The notes beneath the pieces are model-generated. The model was not told the DNA's origin. It made no database searches and was given only the letters and a program-made list of their open reading frames with translations. Source: Citrobacter sp. wls619 (lineage in GTDB: Bacteria; Pseudomonadota; Gammaproteobacteria; Enterobacterales; Enterobacteriaceae). From it: a DNA stretch of 64,000 nt. The position numbers were made by a program, and so were the translations under genes. This document shows, piece by piece, positions 46,515-57,552 of the stretch (positions within the stretch are counted from its first letter, which is position 1; the number at the start of each line of letters is the position of its first letter). The stretch is taken from contig NZ_SZXJ01000035.1 in assembly GCF_005281345.1 (NCBI RefSeq), positions 62,001-126,000 of the forward strand, given 5' to 3'.

Positions 46515-47678
46515 CTATTCAGCCAACGCACGCATCTCTTTAATCAGGTCTGATTTCCCCTCAAAACCAATGCCCGGCAGTTCAGGCATGACAATATGAC
46601 CGTCCTCCACCGTCACAGAATCCGGGAAACCGCCGTACGGCTGGAACAAGTCCGGGTAACTTTCATTGCCGCCCAGGCCAAGACCCGCCGCAATGTTCAG
46701 CGACATCTGGTGGCCGCCATGGGGTATGCAGCGTGATGGAGACCAGCCAAACTGCGCAAGGACATCCAGCGTGCGCAGGTATTCGACCAGACCGTAGGAA
46801 AGCGCACAGTCAAATTGCAGGTAATCGCGATCCGGGCGCATGCCGCCATAACGCAGCAGGTTACGCGCATCCTGATGCGAAAAGAGGTTCTCACCGGTCG
46901 CCATTGAGCCTGGGTAAAACTCTGACAGCGCAGCCTGCAAGGAATAATCCAGCGGGTCGCCCGCCTCTTCATACCAGAACAACGGGTATTCACGCAGCAT
47001 TTTGGCGTAGGCAATACTGGTTTCCAGATCAAAGCGACCATTGGCGTCGACGGCCAGGCGTGCTTCATCGCCAATTTCCGCGAGGACCGCGTCAATTCGG
47101 CGGCGGTCTTCATCGAGCGATGCCCCGCCGATTTTCATTTTAACCACGTTATAGCCGCGATTCAGGTAGCCTCGCATTTCCTGACGCAACGCGCTCAGGT
47201 CTTTACCCGGATAATAGTAACCGCCCGCTGCGTAAACAAAGACGCGCGGGTTGGCCTCAACGCCCTTCATCTCAGCCAGCAGACGGAACAACGGCTTGTT
47301 GGCAATTTTGGCGACGGCATCCCAAATAGCCATATCCAGCGTGCCGACGGCGACCGAACGTTCGCCATGTCCCCCCGGTTTCTCGTTACTCATCATGACA
47401 TCCCAGATTTTATGCGGATCCAGGTTATCACCTTTGGCATTCAGCAGGCTTTCCGGGTCTGCGTCCAGAATGCGGTTACGAAAGCGCTCGCGGATCAATC
47501 CCCCCTGACCATAACGACCATTAGAGTTAAATCCGTATCCCACAACCCGGCGTCCCGCTATTTCAACATCCGTCACAACAGCCACCAGGCTGGTTGTCAT
47601 CTTGCTAAAATCGATATAGGCGTTACGAATAGGGGAAGCGATGGGTTTAGTTATTTCTACAACATCGAGGATACGCAT
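46515..47678 (-). CDS. tarD: D(-)-tartrate dehydratase, enolase superfamily
   Basis: This 387-residue mandelate-racemase-group enzyme has the catalytic Lys pair region NVVKMKIGGA, the metal ligands Asp in LAVDANGRF, Glu in YEEAGDPLDY and Glu in MATGENLFS, and the catalytic His in RCIPHGGHQM. It resembles the characterised D-tartrate dehydratase of Bradyrhizobium across its whole length, including GERSVAVGT and ESYPDLFQPYGGFPD. It converts D-tartrate to oxaloacetate. It is divergent from a LysR gene and stands where E. coli K-12 carries acid-fitness genes. No transporter is adjacent. Confidence 0.9.
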   Translation of the reverse strand: MRILDVVEITKPIASPIRNAYIDFSKMTTSLVAVVTDVEIAGRRVVGYGFNSNGRYGQGGLIRERFRNRILDADPESLLNAKGDNLDPHKIWDVMMSNEKPGGHGERSVAVGTLDMAIWDAVAKIANKPLFRLLAEMKGVEANPRVFVYAAGGYYYPGKDLSALRQEMRGYLNRGYNVVKMKIGGASLDEDRRRIDAVLAEIGDEARLAVDANGRFDLETSIAYAKMLREYPLFWYEEAGDPLDYSLQAALSEFYPGSMATGENLFSHQDARNLLRYGGMRPDRDYLQFDCALSYGLVEYLRTLDVLAQFGWSPSRCIPHGGHQMSLNIAAGLGLGGNESYPDLFQPYGGFPDSVTVEDGHIVMPELPGIGFEGKSDLIKEMRALAE

Positions 47679-47743
47679 GTTTTCTCCGGCGGGTTCTTAG
47701 TCAGTTGTGCTCGCACTTACGCGCCTGTAAAAAGTGATATCTC

Positions 47744-47764
47744 ATGCCGGTTTATTATTGGCAT
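47744..47764. promoter_or_regulatory. LysR-type binding-site candidate between tarD and its divergent regulator
   Basis: ATGCC-N11-GGCAT has the T-N11-A-like symmetry of LysR-type sites and lies in the middle of the divergent interval. A second weak inverted repeat, AGGAC-N6-GTCCT, follows at 47786-47801. Confidence 0.5.
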
Positions 47765-47861
47765 AATGCACGCAGGCAGTATTTAAGGACGCCATCGTCC
47801 TGTCTTTTTCCATCTTAAGCAGTGCTCATCTGCTGATCTAATGCCAAAGAGGCTGGCTGTA

Positions 47862-48788
47862 ATGCAAAATCGGCATCACCTGGAACTCACCTGGCTTGAA
47901 GACTGCATTGCGCTGGCGCAGTCACTCAATTTCTCCCGGGCAGCCGCTTCCCGATATGTGACGCAGCCCGCATTCAGCCGACGTATCGTCTCTCTGGAAG
48001 AGTGGCTTGGAACGCCGATTTTTGAACGCAACCGCCGTGGCGTCAGCCTGACTCGTGCAGGGGAAGTGTTCGTCGCTCAGGTGCCCGAACTGATCCGCGC
48101 GCTTTACACCCTGAGAAATGAAACTATTGAAGCAGCAGGAAATACCCGACCAGATGTTATTTTCTCTGCAACACACTCCCTGTCGTTCTCCTTTTTTCCG
48201 GCGCTGATGCGTAATAACGAAAAAATCGCCCGTTTCGGCTCATTTCGCCTGCTATCAGATACCCTCAGCGCCTGTGAACGGATGATTGAAAAAGGGGATG
48301 CGCAGTTTCTGCTGTGTTATTACCACCCTCACATGCACATCAACCTTGATCGGACGAAATATCTCAGCGTCCGCCTTGGACGAGAAACATTATTACCCTA
48401 CTCAAAATGCGCTCCCGGCTCTTCTCAGCCGCTCTGGCAGGCAACGGGGGGCAAGAAATTTCCGTTTCTCTCCTTCTCTGCAGAATCCGGTTTGGGGAGG
48501 ATCCTCTCGAACACGTCTCCGGTGAATCATGCCCGACGCGGTATGGACATCGCCTTCACCGCCGATCTGGCCGCCACGCTGCTGGCAATGGTCAAAGCCG
48601 GGGACGGCATTGCCTGGCTGCCGGAAAGCCTGGCGGCTCCGGACGTTCAGGCCGGGACCATCGCCGTTGCGGCCCCGCAACAGAGTGGATTGTGGGTACC
48701 CATTGATATCAGACTGTTTCGACCTGCGGCCAGGATGTCCAGGGCAGTGGAAGAATTGTGGGAAATATTCGTGGCTGAGCAGATATAA
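47862..48788 (+). CDS. LysR-family transcriptional regulator (probably of tarD)
   Basis: This 308-residue LysR protein has an N-terminal helix-turn-helix (FSRAAASRYVTQPAFSRRIVSLE) and a C-terminal LysR_substrate domain with GLGRIL and the DGIAWLPESL segment. It is divergent from the tartrate dehydratase gene and likely regulates it in response to tartrate. The frame is open from 47841, but AGAGG nine bases before the ATG at 47862 favours that start. I do not recognise it as a named protein. Confidence 0.85.
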   Translation: MQNRHHLELTWLEDCIALAQSLNFSRAAASRYVTQPAFSRRIVSLEEWLGTPIFERNRRGVSLTRAGEVFVAQVPELIRALYTLRNETIEAAGNTRPDVIFSATHSLSFSFFPALMRNNEKIARFGSFRLLSDTLSACERMIEKGDAQFLLCYYHPHMHINLDRTKYLSVRLGRETLLPYSKCAPGSSQPLWQATGGKKFPFLSFSAESGLGRILSNTSPVNHARRGMDIAFTADLAATLLAMVKAGDGIAWLPESLAAPDVQAGTIAVAAPQQSGLWVPIDIRLFRPAARMSRAVEELWEIFVAEQI

Positions 48789-48853
48789 CCGACGGCCAGG
48801 TAAAGGAAAATTATCCAGCCTGCAAAACGTATCAGGCTGGACAGGGGGAATGA

Positions 48854-50248
48854 TTATTTACCCTGCATATATGGCGTATACACCCCGTTAAGACTTTCGA
48901 GGAACGCCACAATATCGTCGATATCTTCCTGCGGCAGTTCCTTACCCACCTGATAACGCAGCATCAGTTTCACTGCGCCATCGAGCGTCGGTACATCGCC
49001 ACGATGGAAATAAGGTGCAGTTAGCGCAACGTTACGCAGACCCGGTACTTTCTGACGCAGCTTGTCACGTAATTCATTCGTCACGTTCATCCGGCCAATA
49101 TCTGCCGCGGTGACTTCGCCAAAATTAAAGTCCTTTTTCAGCCCCAGGGGCTCAAATGAGCGTCCGCCTAAAATAATACCGCCATGACAGGTCGCACACT
49201 TATTATCTTTAAACAACTGATAGCCCTGTTTTTGCTGGGCAGTTAACGCCGTTTCATCGCCACGTAACCACTTATCAAATGGCGAATTTGGCGTAATGAG
49301 CGTTTTCTCAAACTCAGCAATCGCGTCAGTAATATTGTCACCACTGAATCCCTGCGGATAAACCGCGATAAATTGTTGCTTCAGAAGCGGATCTTTATCC
49401 AGTTTCTGGATAATTTCATCCCAGGATTTAGACGCCATTTCAATGGGATTTAACGGCGGGCCACCGGCCTGCGCCTGCAGCGTCGGCGCACGCCCATCCC
49501 AGAATTGCTCCACGTTAAACACCGAGTTAAAGACCGTCGGCGCATTAATTGGTCCAACGGCTCCCCCCACGCCGATTGACGTTTTTCTGCCATCCACGCC
49601 GCCCGCATTCAGAGCATGGCAGTGCGCACAAGAAATCGTGCTATCGCCGGAAATCCGTGGATCATGATAGAGCGAGAAACCGAGCGCCACTTTACGGGCA
49701 TCTGTCGGGATACTTTCCGGTATCGGTTGAACCGGTTCGTTGCGATGTTGAGCTGCCGTATCACTGCTGGCGTAGTACTGCTCGCGTTGTTTTGCAATCC
49801 AGCCAAGAATCTCTTTGCGCTCAGCATCACTAACCTTACCGGCCCAGTGCAGCGCGGTATAACGCGTTGGCGGCATAGTATCGTACTGCATCACCCATTC
49901 AATTTTATTCAGATCGCTTTGCGAAACGGGTTTATCCGCGACCAGTGCCGCACGCACGGCTTCAAGATTGAAGGATTTATATCCCAGTTGAATATCGTAA
50001 TTCATCAACTGTTTAGCGACAGGAAAAGAAGAATAGAAAGGTAATTCCGCTGAAGGGGTATGACAATAATCGCATCCTTTTTCGCGTAAAAAACCTAATA
50101 CTTTATTATTTTCTTCCAGCGTAGAAGCCTGAACATCAGCTTGTTTACTACGTTGATTATCGTGATACCACACATAACCGGATAATCCAAAATAACAAAT
50201 CACGATGCCTGCTATAGCCATCGCGGTAAGACGGGTAATGATTTTCAT
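48854..50248 (-). CDS. yhjA: Tri-haem cytochrome c peroxidase YhjA (Ccp)
   Basis: This 464-residue periplasmic, membrane-anchored peroxidase has a helix at about residues 8-27 and three haem c sites: CDYCH near residue 58, CAHCH and CATCH. The extra N-terminal haem domain is the mark of the E. coli YhjA type; di-haem CcpA proteins lack it. It reduces hydrogen peroxide with quinol electrons and supports respiration on peroxide without oxygen. The open frame runs further upstream, but the ATG at 50248 gives the conserved start. An exact FNR box lies 107 bases upstream. Confidence 0.94.
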   Translation of the reverse strand: MKIITRLTAMAIAGIVICYFGLSGYVWYHDNQRSKQADVQASTLEENNKVLGFLREKGCDYCHTPSAELPFYSSFPVAKQLMNYDIQLGYKSFNLEAVRAALVADKPVSQSDLNKIEWVMQYDTMPPTRYTALHWAGKVSDAERKEILGWIAKQREQYYASSDTAAQHRNEPVQPIPESIPTDARKVALGFSLYHDPRISGDSTISCAHCHALNAGGVDGRKTSIGVGGAVGPINAPTVFNSVFNVEQFWDGRAPTLQAQAGGPPLNPIEMASKSWDEIIQKLDKDPLLKQQFIAVYPQGFSGDNITDAIAEFEKTLITPNSPFDKWLRGDETALTAQQKQGYQLFKDNKCATCHGGIILGGRSFEPLGLKKDFNFGEVTAADIGRMNVTNELRDKLRQKVPGLRNVALTAPYFHRGDVPTLDGAVKLMLRYQVGKELPQEDIDDIVAFLESLNGVYTPYMQGK

Positions 50249-52324
<2,076 letters not shown>

Positions 52325-52362
52325 ATGTCTGACGGCCTGATGCCACGAAATGCATCGGCCCG

Positions 52363-53952
52363 TTAGTTAATGGCATCGTACAGCGCGGTGTGGATTTTCT
52401 GCCATTTCTTGTTCTCTGCATTGGGATCTGCACGCACACGCAGTTGGGCCTGTTCCACATCATACTGCTGACGAGCAACGACCTCCGGTGTCGAGCAGAA
52501 ACTGTGTAGGTAGCTTTTATGCAGTGACGTCAGCGATGCGCCATTCGACATGGCATGGCTGAGCGTACTCATAAACTGCTGGCAGGGTTTAGCCTCATCC
52601 ATCTGTGAGGGATAGCGCAGCAGCAGCTTCAGAACTGCAGTGTTCCCCGCGGAAAATGCCTGCTCCGTCCACGCCAGCTTCCAGTCCATACCGCCTTGCA
52701 GGAACAGTGACGTGACGCGGGTATCGTTGCGATCGATAGCTGCCCGCATATTAAAGGTATCCCATGTAATGCCCATTCGGGTCACCGATTCTCGTGCGGA
52801 AGGCGCATCACGCCGCGGCTCCTCCTGTACTATCTCAACAGCTTGCCCTGAAGATGCTTGCGGCGCAGGTGCATTGAATAGCCAGAAAGCACCCAGCGAG
52901 ACTGCCAGAACCATGACACCGACCGCCACCCACAGCATGCCGGAAATCAGCTGTTCGCGCTCTTCGGCCGTGCGCTGCGCTCGCTTTTCAGGAGGATCGA
53001 TACTGTCGGCAATTTCCTTTTTATCACCCCCAGCCTGCTCGTCTTTTTGCCTTGCCGTTTCCCAGAATTGACGCACCGTCGACTCATCAGATTCCAGATA
53101 CGATGCAGGATTGATACGCGTTCGACGCTCTTCAAACGCCCGCTGCACAGAGTGCGTAATTTGTTGGTACTGGTAATTTAACAGCATCAGCTGTACTGAC
53201 GTCAGCGGTTGCTGAGCAATGATAGCGTTTCGCGCCAGTCGGCAATCATCCAGAAACATTCGCAGCGTTAAGCGCGGTTCGACAAACAGCATCAACACTG
53301 ACGTATCATTAAAAATCTGCGTAAAGTGGCGAACAAATAGCTTCTTATCGACCACCATTAACGCCAGTTCGCTAAACAACATGCCGTCCAGCGCATCACG
53401 CCCTTCGCCCAGCTTTAACCAACGACGCAAGCGTTCGGCGCCAAAGTGCTGCTTCAGGAAACTGTTTAGCGGATGCTGATCTGGCCATACCCGTGCAACG
53501 AGGGCTTTGAGCGTTAATTCTATTGCGCGAAGCTGACGCTGCGCCCGCATCTGCGCATCCGGCCCTCCGATTTCGATATCGGTTTGATAGTTCAGGAGCG
53601 GCTGTTGTTGGCGTAATTGCTCCAGTGCGGCCACAAAACGCAGCGCGGAAATCAGCTGGTTTTCACTGACATCCTGACCGCTTTCATACTGAGGCACACT
53701 CTGTTGAAGATGGCGTAAACGCAACGTGAACTGGCTGAGTTGCGCATCATTCATCTGCAAGCGTCTGGCGACAGCCCCCCAACCGCCCAGATTCAGTCGG
53801 GCCTGATCGAGTTGCTCCAGAAACCAGCGCGGATCTTTGCCCTCGGCCACATGGACGCCTAACAGCAGCAAAATTTCCACCGACGCCTGACGGATGATCC
53901 CCAAACAATGTTCGAATGGCGCACATGTCGCCTGTAACGCGCTATTGGTCAT
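52363..53952 (-). CDS. Single-pass membrane protein, STY4199-type (putative HEPN-domain family)
   Basis: This 529-residue protein has a large helical N-terminal cytoplasmic part (to about 330), a charged linker, one membrane helix at about 338-362 (LWVAVGVMVLAVSLGAFWLF) and a periplasmic C-terminal part. The latter has an ankyrin-like stretch (MRAAIDRNDTRVTSLFLQGG) and paired cysteines. I associate it with the Salmonella STY4199-type family found next to treF, annotated as HEPN-domain proteins, but I cannot see a clear R-x4-6-H HEPN motif, so any RNase role is doubtful. E. coli K-12 lacks it. The function is unknown. Confidence 0.75.
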   Translation of the reverse strand: MTNSALQATCAPFEHCLGIIRQASVEILLLLGVHVAEGKDPRWFLEQLDQARLNLGGWGAVARRLQMNDAQLSQFTLRLRHLQQSVPQYESGQDVSENQLISALRFVAALEQLRQQQPLLNYQTDIEIGGPDAQMRAQRQLRAIELTLKALVARVWPDQHPLNSFLKQHFGAERLRRWLKLGEGRDALDGMLFSELALMVVDKKLFVRHFTQIFNDTSVLMLFVEPRLTLRMFLDDCRLARNAIIAQQPLTSVQLMLLNYQYQQITHSVQRAFEERRTRINPASYLESDESTVRQFWETARQKDEQAGGDKKEIADSIDPPEKRAQRTAEEREQLISGMLWVAVGVMVLAVSLGAFWLFNAPAPQASSGQAVEIVQEEPRRDAPSARESVTRMGITWDTFNMRAAIDRNDTRVTSLFLQGGMDWKLAWTEQAFSAGNTAVLKLLLRYPSQMDEAKPCQQFMSTLSHAMSNGASLTSLHKSYLHSFCSTPEVVARQQYDVEQAQLRVRADPNAENKKWQKIHTALYDAIN

Positions 53953-54363
53953 TATCTTCCCTAAAAGAGCCCAGAAAGGTGCGGCCTCACGATGTATTCG
54001 TTATCTTTTTATAAACGTGGTACTGCGCAGAATTGCGCCGCAGCACACTAGAACACATTCATATAACAAATAAATGTGTTTTGCAGTGACAACGGCAAAA
54101 TCATTGAAATTAATTCTGGAGATAAACCCGTGTCTGTGTTGAAAACAGCGCGACCGCCTCACAATGACGGAGAGTGACTGGCTATGTCTGGTGATTCGCA
54201 ATAGCATATCGGGAAAAGTGCCTGAGATGACAGGATGTTCAGCCGGTAAAAACGTGAGTGCCGCCCCTTAAGTCGTAAGGCGTTTATGGCCAAAAATGGC
54301 CATATGGCAACTACATCTGCTGATAATTATCTTTATACTGTTTTTCTTTTAAGAGAAATCATT
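53953..54363. other. Intergenic region upstream of the lysozyme remnant
   Basis: This 411-base stretch has no supported gene; the small minus-strand frame at 54001-54207 has no ribosome site and no recognisable protein. The part near 54320-54360 is AT-rich and probably carries the promoter for the gene at 54364. Confidence 0.5.
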
Positions 54364-54714
54364 ATGCCGCATTTCGCCGCTCATTTTACCTCCGCTGGTA
54401 TTGCATTTATCAAGCAATGGCAGGGCCTGTCGCTGGAAAAGTATCAGGATAAAAATGGTGTATGGGTCATTGGCTACGGGCATGAAATTACACCCGATGA
54501 AACCTTTGTTACCCCCATTTCAATGGCGCAAGCAGAGGCTCTGCTGCTCGCGGATATGGATATCTGCAAAGCATTAATACGCACAAATAAACCTCAGCTT
54601 AACGACCCGTTTCAACAAGAGGTCTTTATTGCGTGGATGCTAAGTATTGGGATAACGCGCTTTTGTCACGCAGAAATGTGGTCAGTTAATATTTCACAGC
54701 CAGATAGCGTCTGA
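54364..54714 (+). pseudogene. Truncated GH24 phage-type lysozyme lacking two catalytic residues
   Basis: This 116-residue protein is clearly related to phage endolysins of the T4/P21 type: FIKQWQGLSLEKYQDKNG then VWVIGYGHEIT and PISMAQAEALLLADM. The family's catalytic triad is Glu-8-Asp-5-Thr; here the positions are Gln20, Asp29 and Val35, so Glu and Thr are both replaced. The C-terminus stops shortly after the FNVG-like segment (SIGITRFCHAEMW), about 45 residues early. It has a normal ribosome site and no secretion signal. It may be a decayed prophage gene or a repurposed non-catalytic protein. A related gene is known between treF and yhjB in Salmonella. Confidence 0.75.
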
Positions 54715-54732
54715 CCGTGAAATAAATATCAA

Positions 54733-55335
54733 TTATAGAAATTCATTTAACATCATTGCCGCCTGAGTACGGTTTTTAACTTCCAGACGCTGATAAAGTG
54801 ACTCAAGGTGGGCTTTTACCGTTCCGGTACTGATATTTAACAGCCGACCAATTTGTTTATTTGACTCACCAGCCGCCAGCATGGTCAGGATCTCTCGCTG
54901 GCGGGCGCTTAATGTTTTTATATTTTGCCTGCTGCTATCGTTTGTCGCTAAGTGATCCCTGGGAAGAAACATCATGCCCATCGCAACGCTGTTAAGCGCC
55001 AGAGTAAAGGTTTCAGCATCAGAGTCACGTGGCACAATGGCCAGCACGTTTAATTGCGTCACATCCTGCAGCCATTTCTTACTGCAATCAGTGGCTGAGA
55101 TCAGCACCTTCACCGTTGAAAAAGAGTGTGCAATCTGTTGCAGCAAGCTGCAGCAAAACTCACCGTCAAGATCACCGTCCAGCATGAGTAGCGCATCCGG
55201 GGTGTTTTCCAGTTTTTGCCAAAGGTCATCTGCCTGACTGACACCCTGAACATTCACTCCTGGAATTTGTTGCTGTAAACTTACATTCATTCCATGAATA
55301 AATATTGACTGCCTGTCAAACATTATTACCTGCAT
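54733..55335 (-). CDS. yhjB: LuxR-family response-regulator-like protein YhjB
   Basis: This 200-residue protein has a receiver-like N-terminal domain (MQVIMFDRQSIFIHGM, then LLMLDGDLDGEF) and a C-terminal LuxR helix-turn-helix (LSARQREILTMLAAGESNKQIG). It closely follows E. coli YhjB, whose targets are unknown. The frame extends upstream to 55392, but GGAGAG before the ATG at 55335 and the E. coli alignment fix the start. No cognate kinase is nearby. Confidence 0.92.
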   Translation of the reverse strand: MQVIMFDRQSIFIHGMNVSLQQQIPGVNVQGVSQADDLWQKLENTPDALLMLDGDLDGEFCCSLLQQIAHSFSTVKVLISATDCSKKWLQDVTQLNVLAIVPRDSDAETFTLALNSVAMGMMFLPRDHLATNDSSRQNIKTLSARQREILTMLAAGESNKQIGRLLNISTGTVKAHLESLYQRLEVKNRTQAAMMLNEFL

Positions 55336-55704
55336 TATTAACTCTCCGTCTAAAAAAATAGTAGCCTTGAGACGCGAAAGGGTATTCTTCACGAGGAAAA
55401 ATAAGAACTCACCATTTGGCGGGGGTCATTCTACCGATAAGCGAAGAATAAAGAAGCAAGAGTTATGAATAGTTACAGCTCAAGAAAAAGGATTACACAA
55501 AGCGGGCAGAACAGGATAGATTTCTGAGACATTCCTCATTTATCGAGGGTCAGAATCCCTTACTTAATATTAATTTTCAGAGAATACATTTTTAGCTGAA
55601 AATAAGACATCCTGAACAAATAATAAATATGTTACAAACTACAATATAGCATTAAGTGCTCATTCAACAGCTACCGCAGCCTGTTGAATAAGCACGTTGC
55701 CGCG
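55336..55704. other. Intergenic region between yhjB and the SDR gene
   Basis: This 369-base AT-rich stretch has no gene. It contains the yhjB promoter and, near its right end, a hairpin with arms TTCAACAG (55663-55670) and CTGTTGAA (55681-55688). The hairpin follows the SDR stop and may end that transcript, although no U tract follows. Confidence 0.5.
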
Positions 55705-56463
55705 TTACAGGAACATCCCGCCAGATATCTCAATACGCTGTGCAGTCATCCAGGCGAGTTCATCGCTGAGCAACGCGGCGATGGCATCACCGATATCATC
55801 CGGTAGCCCGACGCGTCCCAGCGCCGTTTGCGAGGCAATATACGCATTCAGTTGCGCGTTATCACGCACATTCCCACCGCCAAAATCAGTTTCAATCGCG
55901 CCCGGCGCAATAATATTTGCCGTAATACCACGTTCCCCCAACTCTTTAGCCTGATAGCGGGTGAGCACTTCCATCGCCCCTTTCATGGCGGCATAGGCGC
56001 TGTAGCCCGGTAGAGCAAAACGCGCCAGACCGGTCGAGACATTGAGGATCCTTCCCCCCTTGTTCATCAGCGGAAGAAGACTCTGCGTCAGGAAAAATGG
56101 CCCCTTAAACTGGATACTCAGCAGTTGGTCAAATTGCGCTTCGGTGAATGCAGAGTACGGCGCAGTAATGCCGATCCCGGCATTGTTCAATAAATAATCA
56201 AACCCTTCACTTTGCCACTGTGTCTTTACGGTGTGTTTCATCTGTTCAACGAAGGATGGGAAAGTTGAAATATCGCCGACATTTAACGGTAATGCCGCTG
56301 CTTTTCCACCAGATTGCCGAATTTCATCCACAACCTGCTGCGCCTCTTTTTCATTGCTGTTCCACGTCAGGACGATACCTATTCCTTTGTTCGCCAGCTT
56401 AAGTGCCGCGTTTTTACCAAGCCCGCGACCGCCACCGGTCACTAATGCGATACGTTGCGTCAT
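55705..56463 (-). CDS. Short-chain dehydrogenase/reductase
   Basis: This is a 252-residue classical SDR with TGGGRGLG at residues 9-16, NNAG, the catalytic Ser in LNVSTG and YSAYAAMK as the Tyr/Lys pair. The C-terminus (RIEISGGMFL) is typical. It is divergent from the LysR gene yhjC, with 119 bases between starts, and is probably its target; E. coli K-12 has no such gene here. The ATG at 56463 has GAGG upstream; a longer frame to 56526 is unlikely. The substrate is unknown. Confidence 0.88.
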   Translation of the reverse strand: MTQRIALVTGGGRGLGKNAALKLANKGIGIVLTWNSNEKEAQQVVDEIRQSGGKAAALPLNVGDISTFPSFVEQMKHTVKTQWQSEGFDYLLNNAGIGITAPYSAFTEAQFDQLLSIQFKGPFFLTQSLLPLMNKGGRILNVSTGLARFALPGYSAYAAMKGAMEVLTRYQAKELGERGITANIIAPGAIETDFGGGNVRDNAQLNAYIASQTALGRVGLPDDIGDAIAALLSDELAWMTAQRIEISGGMFL

Positions 56464-56582
56464 AAGAAACCTCATTTCAGGTGTTGTGATGATTGAGACA
56501 AAGCTTATTAGGTGGTAGAAGAACAATAAATATCGCTAATTGCGCATTACTGTTTCATTTAGAACAACAATAGGGCATGGGA

Positions 56583-57482
56583 ATGGATAAAATTCACGCA
56601 ATGCAGTTGTTCATCCGCGTCGCAGAACTGGAGAGTTTTTCGCGTGCGGCAGACACCCTTGGACTTCCTAAAGGTAGCGTATCGCGCCAAATTCAGGGCC
56701 TGGAAAATCACCTGGGCACGCAGCTTCTGCACCGCACCACCCGGCGCGTTCAGCTGACGCAGGACGGCATGATCTATTACGAGCGTGCAAAAGATCTGTT
56801 GAGCAATCTGGATGAACTGGATGGGTTATTCCATCACGATCCAGCCAGTATCAGCGGTAAGCTGCGCGTCGATATGCCGGTTGGCGTGGCGAGAAATCTG
56901 GTCATGCCCCGCCTGCCCACCTTTTTGCATCAGTATCCGGGGCTGGAGCTTGAACTCAGCAGCAGTGACCGCCTGGTGGACTTAATTCGCGAGGGTTTCG
57001 ACTGTGTCGTTCGCGTTGGCACATTGAAAGATTCGGGGTTGATTGCCCGACCGCTGGGGAAACTCACGCAGATTAACTGTGCCAGCCCACAGTATCTGGC
57101 CCGCTTTGGTTATCCGGAAAGCCTGGAGGATTTGGCCTCACATGCCGTGGTGCATTACTCAGTGAATTTGGGGACTCGCGCACAGGGTTTCGAGGTGGCT
57201 ACAGACAATGGGACTGCATGGGTAAAAACGGGCGGCATGCTGACGGTGAACAGCACCGAAACCTATCATGCCGCATGCCTTGCCGGGCTGGGTATTATTC
57301 AGGTACCACGCGTCGGGGTGCGTGAAGCCCTTCGCGCCGGTACGCTGGTTGAAGTGCTGCCGCAATATCGGGCCGAGCCCATGCCCGTTTCTTTGCTGTA
57401 TCCACACCGCCGTAACCTTTCCCGCCGGGTACATCTGTTCATGGAATGGTTGACCGCTGTGATGAAAGACTATGTGGATTAG
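56583..57482 (+). CDS. yhjC: LysR-family regulator YhjC
   Basis: This 299-residue LysR protein begins MDKIHAMQLFIRVAELES, with helix-turn-helix SFSRAADTLGLPKGSVSRQI. It matches E. coli YhjC in length. An alternative ATG two codons upstream exists; the E. coli-type start is used. It belongs to the branch with C-terminal HRRNLSRRVHLFMEWL. The neighbouring divergent SDR gene is the likely target. Confidence 0.9.
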   Translation: MDKIHAMQLFIRVAELESFSRAADTLGLPKGSVSRQIQGLENHLGTQLLHRTTRRVQLTQDGMIYYERAKDLLSNLDELDGLFHHDPASISGKLRVDMPVGVARNLVMPRLPTFLHQYPGLELELSSSDRLVDLIREGFDCVVRVGTLKDSGLIARPLGKLTQINCASPQYLARFGYPESLEDLASHAVVHYSVNLGTRAQGFEVATDNGTAWVKTGGMLTVNSTETYHAACLAGLGIIQVPRVGVREALRAGTLVEVLPQYRAEPMPVSLLYPHRRNLSRRVHLFMEWLTAVMKDYVD

Positions 57483-57552
57483 CCCATTTTTCGGGAAGTG
57501 GGTCTGAGCGGCTATAATGTCATGAGTAAACAAAATAAGGACTACCGATCGG

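Noticed and set aside
47786-47801. Attenuator hairpin AGGAC-N6-GTCCT followed by a T-rich run upstream of the LysR gene
   Set aside because: The stem is only five pairs, and the T run is interrupted. It may be part of a regulator site but is too weak to call a terminator.
52363-53952. HEPN-type toxin of a toxin-antitoxin pair
   Set aside because: There is no adjacent antitoxin-like (MNT) gene and no clear R-x4-6-H motif; the protein is membrane-anchored and much larger than HEPN toxins.
54001-54207. A 68-codon minus-strand frame upstream of the lysozyme remnant
   Set aside because: It has no ribosome-binding site, no recognisable protein and no link with neighbours; it is most likely chance.
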